Part shown: positions 16,178 through 22,856 of the stretch, in pieces
Numbering within the stretch: the stretch's first letter is position 1
Layout of the letters: every line of letters starts with the position of its first letter
Source of the DNA: Anaerolineae bacterium
GTDB lineage: Bacteria > Chloroflexota > Anaerolineae > Anaerolineales > DRMV01
Direction of reading: 5' to 3'
NCBI GenBank assembly: GCA_011176535.1
Contig: DUEP01000002.1
Coordinates: forward strand, 26,815 to 64,431
DNA length: 37,617 nucleotides
Translations under genes and position numbers: made by a program
Notes under the pieces: model-generated
Seen by the model: the letters and a program-made list of their open reading frames with translations, nothing else
Told to the model about the DNA's origin: nothing
Databases searched by the model: none

Positions 16178-18310
16178 TTACCCCTTGGCGGGCTTTTCCT
16201 CTGCTTGCCGTTCTGCCTGGGGCGGAGAAGCGGAAATCAACTGCTGCCAGAAGCGGTTGAGGGCCTCCACATCGCCGTCGCGGGCCAGCAGGGTGACCAC
16301 ATCCCCGGCCTGCAGCACCGTATCCCCGTGGGGCACGATACTCTCCCCGTCCCGATGGATGTGGATGATCAGGAACGCTTCAGGGATGTGCAACTCGGCC
16401 AGGGTCTTCCCCACGATGGGAGCGTCGGGTGGAATGGGGAACTGGGCTTCGGCGGTGCCTTTGGGCATGCCAGGCAGATGGCCCAGAGCAAAGCCACGGC
16501 GCACCATACCCAGGTCGTACGCACGCACGATTTCGTTGCGCCGCACCAGCCCCAGGAGTTTGCGCGGGTTGTCTCGCGCCACCACCGGCACGCGCGAAAG
16601 GTCGCGCGGGGCCATGCGCTGCAACACAGCCCGCACTGGCTCGTCGGGGTAGGCCACCACCACATCCCGCGTGGCGATATCCCGCACTTTCAAATCGGGG
16701 GGGATGCTTCCATCGGGCCGGAGGGCGTTGCGGTAGTCCGTGATGGAGACGATGCCCCACAACTCGCCTTTCTCGTCCACCACCGGGAAGCCATGGGAAT
16801 TGGTCTGTAGGAACAGGCCGGGCAACGCCTGCACGGGCAGGTCGGGGCTGACCGTGACCGGTTTGCGGTCCATCACCTCCTCCACCCGCACGGTGGACAT
16901 GATGTCCACATCCCGCCCGCGGAACAGGTGAATGCCCCGGCGGGCCAGTTTGAGGGTGTAGATGGATTCGTGGTGGAGGTGTTCGGCCAGGACCATGCTG
17001 ACCACCACGGAGGCCAACAGAGGGAGCAGAATGCGGTAATCGTCCGTCATCTCAAACACGATCATCACCGCCGTGAGCGGAGCCCGCGCCGCGGCCGCGA
17101 AGACGGCCGCCATCCCCACCGTCGCGTAGGCGCCCGGCCCGGAAATCCATTGGGGAACTAAGGAGTGCAATAACCAGCCGAATGCCCCTCCGGTCATCGC
17201 GCCCATGAACAGGGAGGGGGCAAACACCCCACCGGAGTTCCCCGAACCCAGGGTGAGGATGGTGGCCACCAGTTTCAGTACCAGCAAAGTAACCAGCAGC
17301 CACACCGACACCTCGCCCAACAGCGCCGCCTGAATGCTGGGATACCCCGAACCGTAAATCTGCGGCATCCCGGCCAACAAATCCCGGGCGTTGAGGCTCA
17401 GTTGCTCCGTCGGGACGCTCCCGCGGAGCAGGTAGGGATACCCAAAGCCCACAACCCCCATGATCACGGCCCCCGCGGCCGGCTTCAGCGCATCGGGGAA
17501 GCGCCAGTTGTCGAACAGGTCCTCCATGGCATAGAGCGTCTTGATAAACGCCACGCCCACCAAGGCCGCAATCAACCCCAAACCAAAATAAGCGATGATT
17601 TCCCACGGGCCAGCGAGGACATACGAAGGCACCGAAAAGGCCGGGCGTTCTCCCAAGAAGGCCCACGAAACGGTGGCGGCGGTCACCGCCGAGAAGATCA
17701 CGCTGGCCAAGTCTTCCAGCGAAAGTTCCCCGAGAATGATTTCCAGTGCAAAGAGCACGCCAGCGATGGGCGCGTTGAAGGTGGCGGCGATACCCGCCGC
17801 CGCACCGCAGGCCACTAAGTTGCGGATGCGCGACTCGGAGAACCGCAGCCATTGACCGATGGTGGACCCCAGGGCGGCGCCGACCTGGACGATAGGCCCT
17901 TCGCGCCCGGCCGAGCCCCCCGAACCGATGCAGGCTGCCGACGCGCCCACCTTGGCCACCACCACCACGGGCCGAATGCGACCACCTCGCAGAGCAATGG
18001 CTTCCATCACCTCCGGCACGCCGTGCCCTTTCGCCTCATGGGCCACATAGGCGATAATGGGCCCAGCGACCAAGGCGCCCAAAACCGGTCCCACGATGTA
18101 CCAGCCCCGCCCTAAATCGGGTAGCATGCCTGGCAACACGGCATAAAGCAAATGAGTCACCCACTCGATGAGCCGGATGAAAAACACAGCACCCAACCCG
18201 GTACCCAAACCGACCAAGAAGGACAATGTGAACATCACCGGGGTGCGAGAAGGCTGCAGGCGATCTAGCCAACGCGCCATGGGGTTGGGAGCACAACCAG
18301 TTGCAGGCAT
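16178..18310 (-). CDS. ClC-family chloride channel/antiporter with CBS pair and TrkA-C domain
   Basis: The 710-residue product has about ten to twelve hydrophobic helices (residues about 25-445), then a CBS pair (about 480-600) and a RCK_C/TrkA-C domain (about 625-690). Filter motifs are GHGVP (95-99), where ClC-ec1 has GSGIP, GSGGSAGREGPIVQ with gating Glu137, and GGVFAPSLFMGAMTG. The helix FALEIILGEL has no Glu where the inner proton-transfer Glu of ClC-ec1 would be, so coupling may differ. The CBS and TrkA-C domains suggest regulation by nucleotides. The start is the ATG at 18310, preceded by GGAGAAAGGG; a longer reading would enter the recA promoter region. A terminator follows at 16104-16139. 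Confidence 0.9.
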   Translation of the reverse strand: MPATGCAPNPMARWLDRLQPSRTPVMFTLSFLVGLGTGLGAVFFIRLIEWVTHLLYAVLPGMLPDLGRGWYIVGPVLGALVAGPIIAYVAHEAKGHGVPEVMEAIALRGGRIRPVVVVAKVGASAACIGSGGSAGREGPIVQVGAALGSTIGQWLRFSESRIRNLVACGAAAGIAATFNAPIAGVLFALEIILGELSLEDLASVIFSAVTAATVSWAFLGERPAFSVPSYVLAGPWEIIAYFGLGLIAALVGVAFIKTLYAMEDLFDNWRFPDALKPAAGAVIMGVVGFGYPYLLRGSVPTEQLSLNARDLLAGMPQIYGSGYPSIQAALLGEVSVWLLVTLLVLKLVATILTLGSGNSGGVFAPSLFMGAMTGGAFGWLLHSLVPQWISGPGAYATVGMAAVFAAAARAPLTAVMIVFEMTDDYRILLPLLASVVVSMVLAEHLHHESIYTLKLARRGIHLFRGRDVDIMSTVRVEEVMDRKPVTVSPDLPVQALPGLFLQTNSHGFPVVDEKGELWGIVSITDYRNALRPDGSIPPDLKVRDIATRDVVVAYPDEPVRAVLQRMAPRDLSRVPVVARDNPRKLLGLVRRNEIVRAYDLGMVRRGFALGHLPGMPKGTAEAQFPIPPDAPIVGKTLAELHIPEAFLIIHIHRDGESIVPHGDTVLQAGDVVTLLARDGDVEALNRFWQQLISASPPQAERQAEEKPAKG

Positions 18311-18487
18311 CGCCCTTTCTCCGCGTGAAGAGATGGCGTGTCGTCCATAGGGGCGATCACGCAGAGGATGTGCAGTCAAGCGGCCTCTATTTTACTACGC
18401 GCCAAGGGTTCCCTTCCACTCCAGATTCGTATAAAATGGGAGGGCAGCGGCGCGTTTTGCGGAAATCCCACGCGCCCTTTCGGCAAG

Positions 18488-18515
18488 TTGACTTTTAGAA
18501 CATCTGTGCTAAAAT
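18488..18515 (+). promoter_or_regulatory. recA promoter with -35 and -10
   Basis: TTGACT (18488-18493), a 16-nt spacer and TAAAAT (18510-18515) form a good housekeeping promoter. The start would fall near 18522, giving a leader of about 20 nt with GGGAGGAT at 18530-18537 before the recA ATG. Confidence 0.75.
18495..18512. promoter_or_regulatory. Candidate LexA (SOS) operator in the recA promoter
   Basis: TTAGAACATCTGTGCTAA is an 18-bp palindrome with 8-bp arms (TTAGAACA and TGTGCTAA, one mismatch) around TC. It fills the spacer between -35 and -10, a classic repressor position. It resembles the GAAC-N4-GTTC core of Gram-positive LexA boxes with one change. No lexA is in the window to support it. 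Confidence 0.55.
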
Positions 18516-18542
18516 AAGGGCACTTCACCGGGAGGATAGGCT

Positions 18543-19601
18543 ATGGCACGAAAACCAGACAACGGCACGGAAGACCCCCGGCGCGCGGTGCTGGAAGGCG
18601 CGCTGAGAGAAATCACCAAACGCTTCGGGGAAGGTGCCATCATGCGCCTGGGCGAGGCGCGCCATTTGCAGGTCGAGGCCATCCCTACTGGGGCGTTATC
18701 CCTGGACATCGCCCTGGGCGTCGGGGGCATCCCCCGGTCGCGGATCACCGAAATCTACGGCCCCGAATCTTCTGGCAAGACCACCCTCTGCCTGCACATC
18801 GTGGCCGAGGCTCAAAAACGAGGGGGCGTGGCCGCCTATGTGGACATGGAACACGCTCTGGATCCGGCTTACGCGGAGCGCATCGGCGTCAATGTGGACG
18901 AATTGTTCATTTCCCAACCGGATACCGGGGAACAGGCGCTGGAAATCGTTGAAACCTTGGTGCGCTCCGGCGCTGTGGATGTGGTGGTGATCGATTCGGT
19001 GGCTGCTTTGGTGCCGCGGGCCGAAATCGAGGGCGACATGGGCGACGCCACCATGGGCATGCAGGCGCGCCTGATGTCTCAGGCGCTGCGCAAACTCAGC
19101 GGGGCCATCGCCCAGACCCGCACCGCTGTCATCTTCACCAACCAATTGCGCCAGAAAATCGGCGTGCTCTTCGGCAATCCGGAGACCACCCCCGGCGGCA
19201 TGGCGCTGAAGTTCTACGCTTCGGTGCGCATGGACATCCGCCGCATCCAGAGCATCAAGGTCGGCTCGGAGATCATCGGCAACCGGGTGCGGGTGAAAGT
19301 GGTGAAGAACAAAGTCGCTCCGCCTTTCCGCCAGACAGAATTCGACATCCTTTACAACGAAGGCATCTCCCGGGAGGGCGACCTGCTGGACCTGGCCACC
19401 AACCTGGAGATCATCACCAAACGCGGATCGTTCTACTCCTACGGGGATCTGCGCCTGGGTCAGGGGCGGGAGAACGCCAAGACCTTCCTGCGACAAAACC
19501 CCGACCTGGCTGCCGAGATCGAGATGGCCGTCCGGCAGTGGTATGTGGAGCAAGAACTTTTGCCGCCCTCGGCGCTCCCCGGCGGGGCAGAAGAGGCGTA
19601 A
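18543..19601 (+). CDS. recA: Recombinase RecA
   Basis: The 352-residue product is a full-length RecA. The Walker A motif is GPESSGKT (73-80). Other visible blocks are [24 protein letters not shown], the Walker B strand [12 protein letters not shown], loop L1 ([22 protein letters not shown]), loop L2 ([37 protein letters not shown]) and the C-terminal acidic end. It catalyses strand exchange and activates LexA cleavage. It has its own promoter with a LexA-like palindrome and a strong terminator, so it is a single-gene unit. recX is not adjacent; it is about 6 kb downstream with rny. Confidence 0.99.
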   Translation: MARKPDNGTEDPRRAVLEGALREITKRFGEGAIMRLGEARHLQVEAIPTGALSLDIALGVGGIPRSRITEIYGPESSGKTTLCLHIVAEAQKRGGVAAYVDMEHALDPAYAERIGVNVDELFISQPDTGEQALEIVETLVRSGAVDVVVIDSVAALVPRAEIEGDMGDATMGMQARLMSQALRKLSGAIAQTRTAVIFTNQLRQKIGVLFGNPETTPGGMALKFYASVRMDIRRIQSIKVGSEIIGNRVRVKVVKNKVAPPFRQTEFDILYNEGISREGDLLDLATNLEIITKRGSFYSYGDLRLGQGRENAKTFLRQNPDLAAEIEMAVRQWYVEQELLPPSALPGGAEEA

Positions 19602-19624
19602 ATCGCACCTTGGCACGGGCGTCG

Positions 19625-19656
19625 AGGACAGCGGGGAACGCCCCGCTGTCCTTTTT
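19625..19656 (+). terminator. Rho-independent terminator of recA
   Basis: A perfect 12-bp stem, AGGACAGCGGGG (19625-19636) and CCCCGCTGTCCT (19641-19652), closes on an AACG loop and runs into TTTTT (19652-19656). It begins 24 nt after the recA stop. Confidence 0.93.
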
Positions 19657-19691
19657 GCCCGTGCAGCACGCAGCATGGGAGGAGCATCACC

Positions 19692-20225
19692 ATGGGTCGT
19701 GGATGGTGGATTTGGTTCGCTGGGCTCCTTGTAGGTGGGGCGCTTTTCGCTGGCTGCCGTCGCCAGCCGCAGGGCGCCCCGTCCGGCGTGTTCGTCCCCC
19801 CTCCGGTGCAGATGGCCACGGCGGCCGTGGGCGCCGTCACGGCCACGCCACAACCCGCCTCCTTCCCCACCCCGACACCCCCCTGCCAGGATGCGCTGAC
19901 TTATCTGGAAGACCTCACCATCCCCGACGGCACGGTGGTCTCGCCGGGGGAGACGCTGGACAAGCAGTGGCGGGTGCGCAACAGCGGCACCTGCAACTGG
20001 GATGAACGCTACCACCTGCGCCTGGTCGATGGCGTGCCCCTGGGAGCCGAGAAGGAACTTCCTCTCTATCCTGCCCGCGCGGGAGCCGAGGCTGTGATCC
20101 GCATCCTTTTCACCGCGCCGGAAGAGCCCGGCCTCTACATCAGCACCTGGCAGGCGGTGAACCCGGACGGCCAGTACTTCGGCGACCCCATCTACATTCA
20201 AATTCGCGTGGCTTCTTCCCCCTGA
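19692..20225 (+). CDS. Lipoprotein with a NBR1-Ig-like domain
   Basis: The 177-residue product has a lipoprotein signal ending LFAGC (lipidated Cys22), then a Thr/Pro/Ala-rich linker (about 25-63). A single immunoglobulin-like domain follows (about 65-175): LEDLTIPDGTVVSPGETLDKQWRVRNSGTCNW, then LPLYPARAGAEAVIRILFTAPEEPGLYISTWQAVNPDGQYFG. Conserved Trp and NSGTCNW residues match the NBR1-Ig-like family, which is common as repeats in exported Chloroflexota proteins. It is probably anchored on the outer face of the membrane, with no known enzymatic role. GGGAGGAG lies 6-13 nt before the ATG. The next exported gene begins 29 bp after its stop. Confidence 0.8.
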   Translation: MGRGWWIWFAGLLVGGALFAGCRRQPQGAPSGVFVPPPVQMATAAVGAVTATPQPASFPTPTPPCQDALTYLEDLTIPDGTVVSPGETLDKQWRVRNSGTCNWDERYHLRLVDGVPLGAEKELPLYPARAGAEAVIRILFTAPEEPGLYISTWQAVNPDGQYFGDPIYIQIRVASSP

Positions 20226-20254
20226 CCCCGCTTTTCGAGGGAAAGGGAAGCGGG

Positions 20255-21156
20255 ATGCCCACTCACTGGAAAAGCCAGCCCCTGCCGAGCCCCACCCCAC
20301 GGTCTCCCCGCCCGGCGCCCGCATGGGGACTGCTGGGCCTGCTGATGACCGTCCTAGTCCTTTGGGGCGGGGCGGCATGGCCCCGGCCAGCACAGCCTCA
20401 TCCGAACCCGACGACGACCTTGCCGTCCCCCGCTTCGGTGCGCCCGCCCCTGGCCTTTACTCCCACCCCCACCCCCTGGCGACCGCAGCCTCCTACCCCC
20501 ACCTGGGATCCCTCCCCTACCCCGTCACTGACTCCTACTGCCGCCCCTTCGCCTTTCCCCACGCCCACATCCCAACCCACCCTGCCCGCGGAGGCCCACC
20601 TCACGGGCGTTGGCGGCCACTGGCCCCTCTACAACCTGAGTTGTGAGGCGGCCAGCGCCGTGGATTGGGCCGCCTTCTTCAGCGTCTCGCTCAGCGAAGA
20701 TGAGTTTCAACGCCAGTTGCCCCGCTCCGACAACCCCAATCGCGGCTTCGTCGGCAGCCCCTACGGCGTGTGGGGGCAGATCCCCCGCACGACTACGGCG
20801 TGCACGCCCCGCCGGTGGCGGCGCTGCTGCGGGCGTACGGCCTCCCCGCCCAAGTGGTCACCCACCTGGGATGGGACGGCCTGCGCGCCCAAATCGCTGC
20901 CGGGCATCCGGTCATCGCCTGGGTGGTGGGGGATTTGTGGGCCGGCACCCCAGTGACCTATCGCGCTGCTGACGGTCAGCAGGTCACCGTGGCGCCTTTC
21001 GAGCACACCGTGCTGGTGACCGGGCACACCGCCAGCACCGTGCGGCTCATCAACCGCGGTGTGGTGCAGGTGGTGCCCCGCTGGGCCTTTCTGCGCTCCT
21101 GGGAGGTGCTGGGGCAGATGGCCGTGATTTGGGGCGAAGAGCCGACGGCGCCTTAG
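20255..21156 (+). pseudogene. Exported C39-like peptidase with a single-base frameshift in a C run
   Basis: The first frame gives an N-terminal membrane segment (GLLGLLMTVLVLWGGAAW), a long Thr/Pro linker (about 50-110) and the start of a papain-fold domain, HWPLYNLSCEAASAVDWAAFF, with the expected catalytic Cys. It runs through NPNRGFVGSPYGVWGQIP to the C5 run at 20782-20786. The second frame picks up with PPHDYGVHAPPVAALLRAYG, then GHPVIAWVVG, EHTVLVTGHTA (catalytic His) and VRLINRG, ending at 21156. Adding one C to the run restores a protein of about 300 residues of the Peptidase_C39_2 type. It may be a consensus error, true decay, or a -1 slip on the C run. GGAAGCGGG precedes the ATG. Confidence 0.72.
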
Positions 21157-21165
21157 CCCCACGCC

Positions 21166-22026
21166 TCAGGGGGCATGCCGCCGCAGAATCTGCCGTACCG
21201 AGCCGTAGTAACTTTCCCCGAAAAGATTGAGGTGGTTCAACAGGTGATAGAGGTTGTAAATGGGAAGCCGCTCCCGCCACTCGGGCATCAGGGGGCGAAC
21301 CTCCTCGTAGGCGCGGTAGAAGGCCTCGGGAAAGCCACCGAAAAGTTGGGTCATGCCCAGTTCGGCTTCGGCCCAGCCGTAATGCGTGGCCGGGTCGATC
21401 AAAGCCGGCTGGCCGTGCTCATCCGGGATCACATTGCCGCTCCACAGGTCGCCGTGGAGCAGCGAGGCCGGTTGAGGCGGGACCAGTTCGGGCAAACGGG
21501 CGGCCAGCCGTTCCACCCGGCGCACATCTTCCTGGGGCAACAGCCCGCGCCGGTGGGCCAAGCGGGCCTGGAAGAGCAAACGGTGCTCGGCGAAGAAAGC
21601 GTAGCCGTCCTCAGTCCAGGGGTTGGGTTGAGGCATGCTGCCGATATAGTTGTCGTGGGCAAAGCCAAAGCGCGGGTTCGTATGGCGATGCAACGCGGCC
21701 AGTTGGCGGCCCAGGGTTTCCCAAAAGTCCGGTCGGCGTGAGGCCGGAGCTAGGTCTTCCAGGAGCAGGAAATCTTGCCCCCACAGATAAGGTCGCGGCA
21801 CCCGGGGACCGTCGGGCACGCGCAGCGCCTCCAGGCCCTCGGCCTCGCGGGCGAACATGTCCGGCGGCGCGCTGGGGTTGGTTTTGAGGAAGAAGGTGTG
21901 CCCGGAGGCCGTCACCAGCCGCGCCCCGTTGTTAATGCACCCCCCGCCCACGGGGGCGACCCGGACCACCTCGCCGTAGCCCTGGGCCTGTAACCATGCG
22001 GCCACCTGTTGGGGCACCACCGACAT
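21166..22026 (-). CDS. Fructosamine / ribulosamine 3-kinase family protein
   Basis: The 286-residue product has the aminoglycoside-phosphotransferase-like kinase fold. The N-lobe contains PVGGGCINNGARLVTASGHTFFLK with the ATP-binding Lys, then LLLEDLAP. The C-lobe has the catalytic loop LLHGDLWSGNVI (about 190-201) and LIDPATHYGWAEAELGMTQLFGGF with the metal-binding Asp. This match to the FN3K family is specific. Bacterial members phosphorylate ribulosamines or erythrulosamines on proteins, which leads to their spontaneous removal. It begins 2 bp after the phosphatase gene, an arrangement seen with bacterial deglycation kinases. Sugar preference is not readable. Confidence 0.9.
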   Translation of the reverse strand: MSVVPQQVAAWLQAQGYGEVVRVAPVGGGCINNGARLVTASGHTFFLKTNPSAPPDMFAREAEGLEALRVPDGPRVPRPYLWGQDFLLLEDLAPASRRPDFWETLGRQLAALHRHTNPRFGFAHDNYIGSMPQPNPWTEDGYAFFAEHRLLFQARLAHRRGLLPQEDVRRVERLAARLPELVPPQPASLLHGDLWSGNVIPDEHGQPALIDPATHYGWAEAELGMTQLFGGFPEAFYRAYEEVRPLMPEWRERLPIYNLYHLLNHLNLFGESYYGSVRQILRRHAP

Positions 22027-22028
22027 CC

Positions 22029-22532
22029 TTACGCCTCCTGCTCTGAGGATAACTGACCGCTTTCCAGCGCCTCCAACAACCCCTGCACCGAGCGATCGAT
22101 GACGCGATACACCAACTCAAACCCGTCTTCGCCGCCGTAGTACGGGTCCGGCACTTCACGTTCCCCATGGGCCTGGGGGTCGAACTCGCGCAGATAGCGC
22201 ACCTTGTGCCCCTGGCCGCGCAGGCTGGCCAGGGCCATCATGTGGGCGTAGGTGTCGTCGTCCATGACGAAGAACCAGTCGAAGCGGTCGAAGTCGTCGG
22301 GGTGAATCTGGCGTCCCCGATGGTCATAGTGCAGCCCATGGCGGGCGGCCACCCGGCGTATACGGGGATCGGGCGGTTCGCCGATATGCCAAGCACCGGT
22401 GCCGGCTGAGTCCACCTCGTATTTGTGGGCCACGCCGCGCTGTTCGGCGTAGTGCCAAAAGAGGGCTTCGGCCAGAGGACTGCGGATGATGTTGCCCAAG
22501 CAGACGAAACAGAGGCGAACAGGTTGAGTCAC
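22029..22532 (-). CDS. Low-molecular-weight protein tyrosine phosphatase family
   Basis: The 167-residue product has the P-loop VCLGNIIRSPLAEA near its N-terminus, with nucleophile Cys11 and Arg17, and the general-acid loop VPDPYYGGEDGFELVY near residue 130. The Cys found at the LGNIC position of many relatives is Ile here. A GTG at 22530-22532 is the best start, with GGAGG 8 nt before it. The gene is upstream of and nearly contiguous with the fructosamine-kinase-family gene. A known activity of the LMW-PTP-A branch is removal of the 5-phosphate from protein-bound ribulosamine 5-phosphate, giving the substrate of that kinase. That role is inferred here from gene pairing; a Tyr phosphatase role remains possible. 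Confidence 0.88.
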   Translation of the reverse strand: MTQPVRLCFVCLGNIIRSPLAEALFWHYAEQRGVAHKYEVDSAGTGAWHIGEPPDPRIRRVAARHGLHYDHRGRQIHPDDFDRFDWFFVMDDDTYAHMMALASLRGQGHKVRYLREFDPQAHGEREVPDPYYGGEDGFELVYRVIDRSVQGLLEALESGQLSSEQEA

Positions 22533-22574
22533 GCAAGTAACCTCCGTTGCAGGAAGGATGCACCACGCCCCCGA

Positions 22575-22580
22575 ATTATA
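22575..22580 (-). promoter_or_regulatory. -10 box of the phosphatase-kinase operon
   Basis: TATAAT on the minus strand lies 43 nt before the GTG of the phosphatase gene. The predicted leader of about 36 nt contains GGAGG. No strong -35 is visible. It is divergent from the promoter at 22602-22630. Confidence 0.55.
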
Positions 22581-22601
22581 CCCAATCCAAATCCAGGTCT
22601 T

Positions 22602-22630
22602 TTGACTTCCGCCTCTGGCCGTGCTATAAA
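22602..22630 (+). promoter_or_regulatory. Consensus housekeeping promoter upstream of a 33-codon ORF
   Basis: TTGACT (22602-22607), a 17-nt spacer and TATAAA (22625-22630) make one of the best-matching promoters in the window. The start would be near 22637, leaving a leader of about 27 nt before the ATG at 22664. Nothing else lies downstream on this strand before the convergent malic enzyme gene. Confidence 0.65.
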
Positions 22631-22663
22631 AAGCATCTCCCGCGTTTTTTTGAAGGGCAACCT

Positions 22664-22765
22664 ATGCTCGAGAAGGTGTACGAGGCCATCGGGAAAGCCA
22701 TCGCCATCATCCTCGGCTTGCAGATGGTCACCTCCCTGTCGAGCCATGCCTTCGTTTTTCCGTGA
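22664..22765 (+). CDS. Small orphan ORF, 33 codons, possibly membrane-associated
   Basis: Behind a consensus promoter is an ATG preceded by GAAGGG at 7 nt. The predicted peptide begins MLEKVYEAIGKAIAIILGLQ and then has MVTSLSSHAFVFP, which is a charged amphipathic start followed by a hydrophobic segment. I do not recognise a family. It stops 31 bp before the terminator hairpin of the convergent malic enzyme gene. It could be a small membrane protein, a leader peptide, or a chance ORF on a non-coding transcript. Confidence 0.4.
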   Translation: MLEKVYEAIGKAIAIILGLQMVTSLSSHAFVFP

Positions 22766-22796
22766 AACCGGCGGGATTCCGACAGGTACAAGGGTG

Positions 22797-22834
22797 AAAA
22801 AACGCCCCCGAAGGCCATCACGGCTCCGGGGGCG
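22797..22834 (-). terminator. Rho-independent terminator of the malic enzyme gene
   Basis: Perfect 8-bp arms CGCCCCCG (22803-22810) and CGGGGGCG (22827-22834) enclose 16 nt. On the minus strand the hairpin is followed by TTTTTTC (22802-22796). It lies 22 nt past the malic enzyme stop. Confidence 0.9.
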
Positions 22835-22856
22835 CGGTTGTACGGAAAGAGGGGGC

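Noticed and set aside
18696-20393. 565-codon minus-strand open frame antisense to recA and the NBR1-Ig-like gene
   Set aside because: It crosses two intact plus-strand genes and a strong terminator, and its translation has no recognisable domain.
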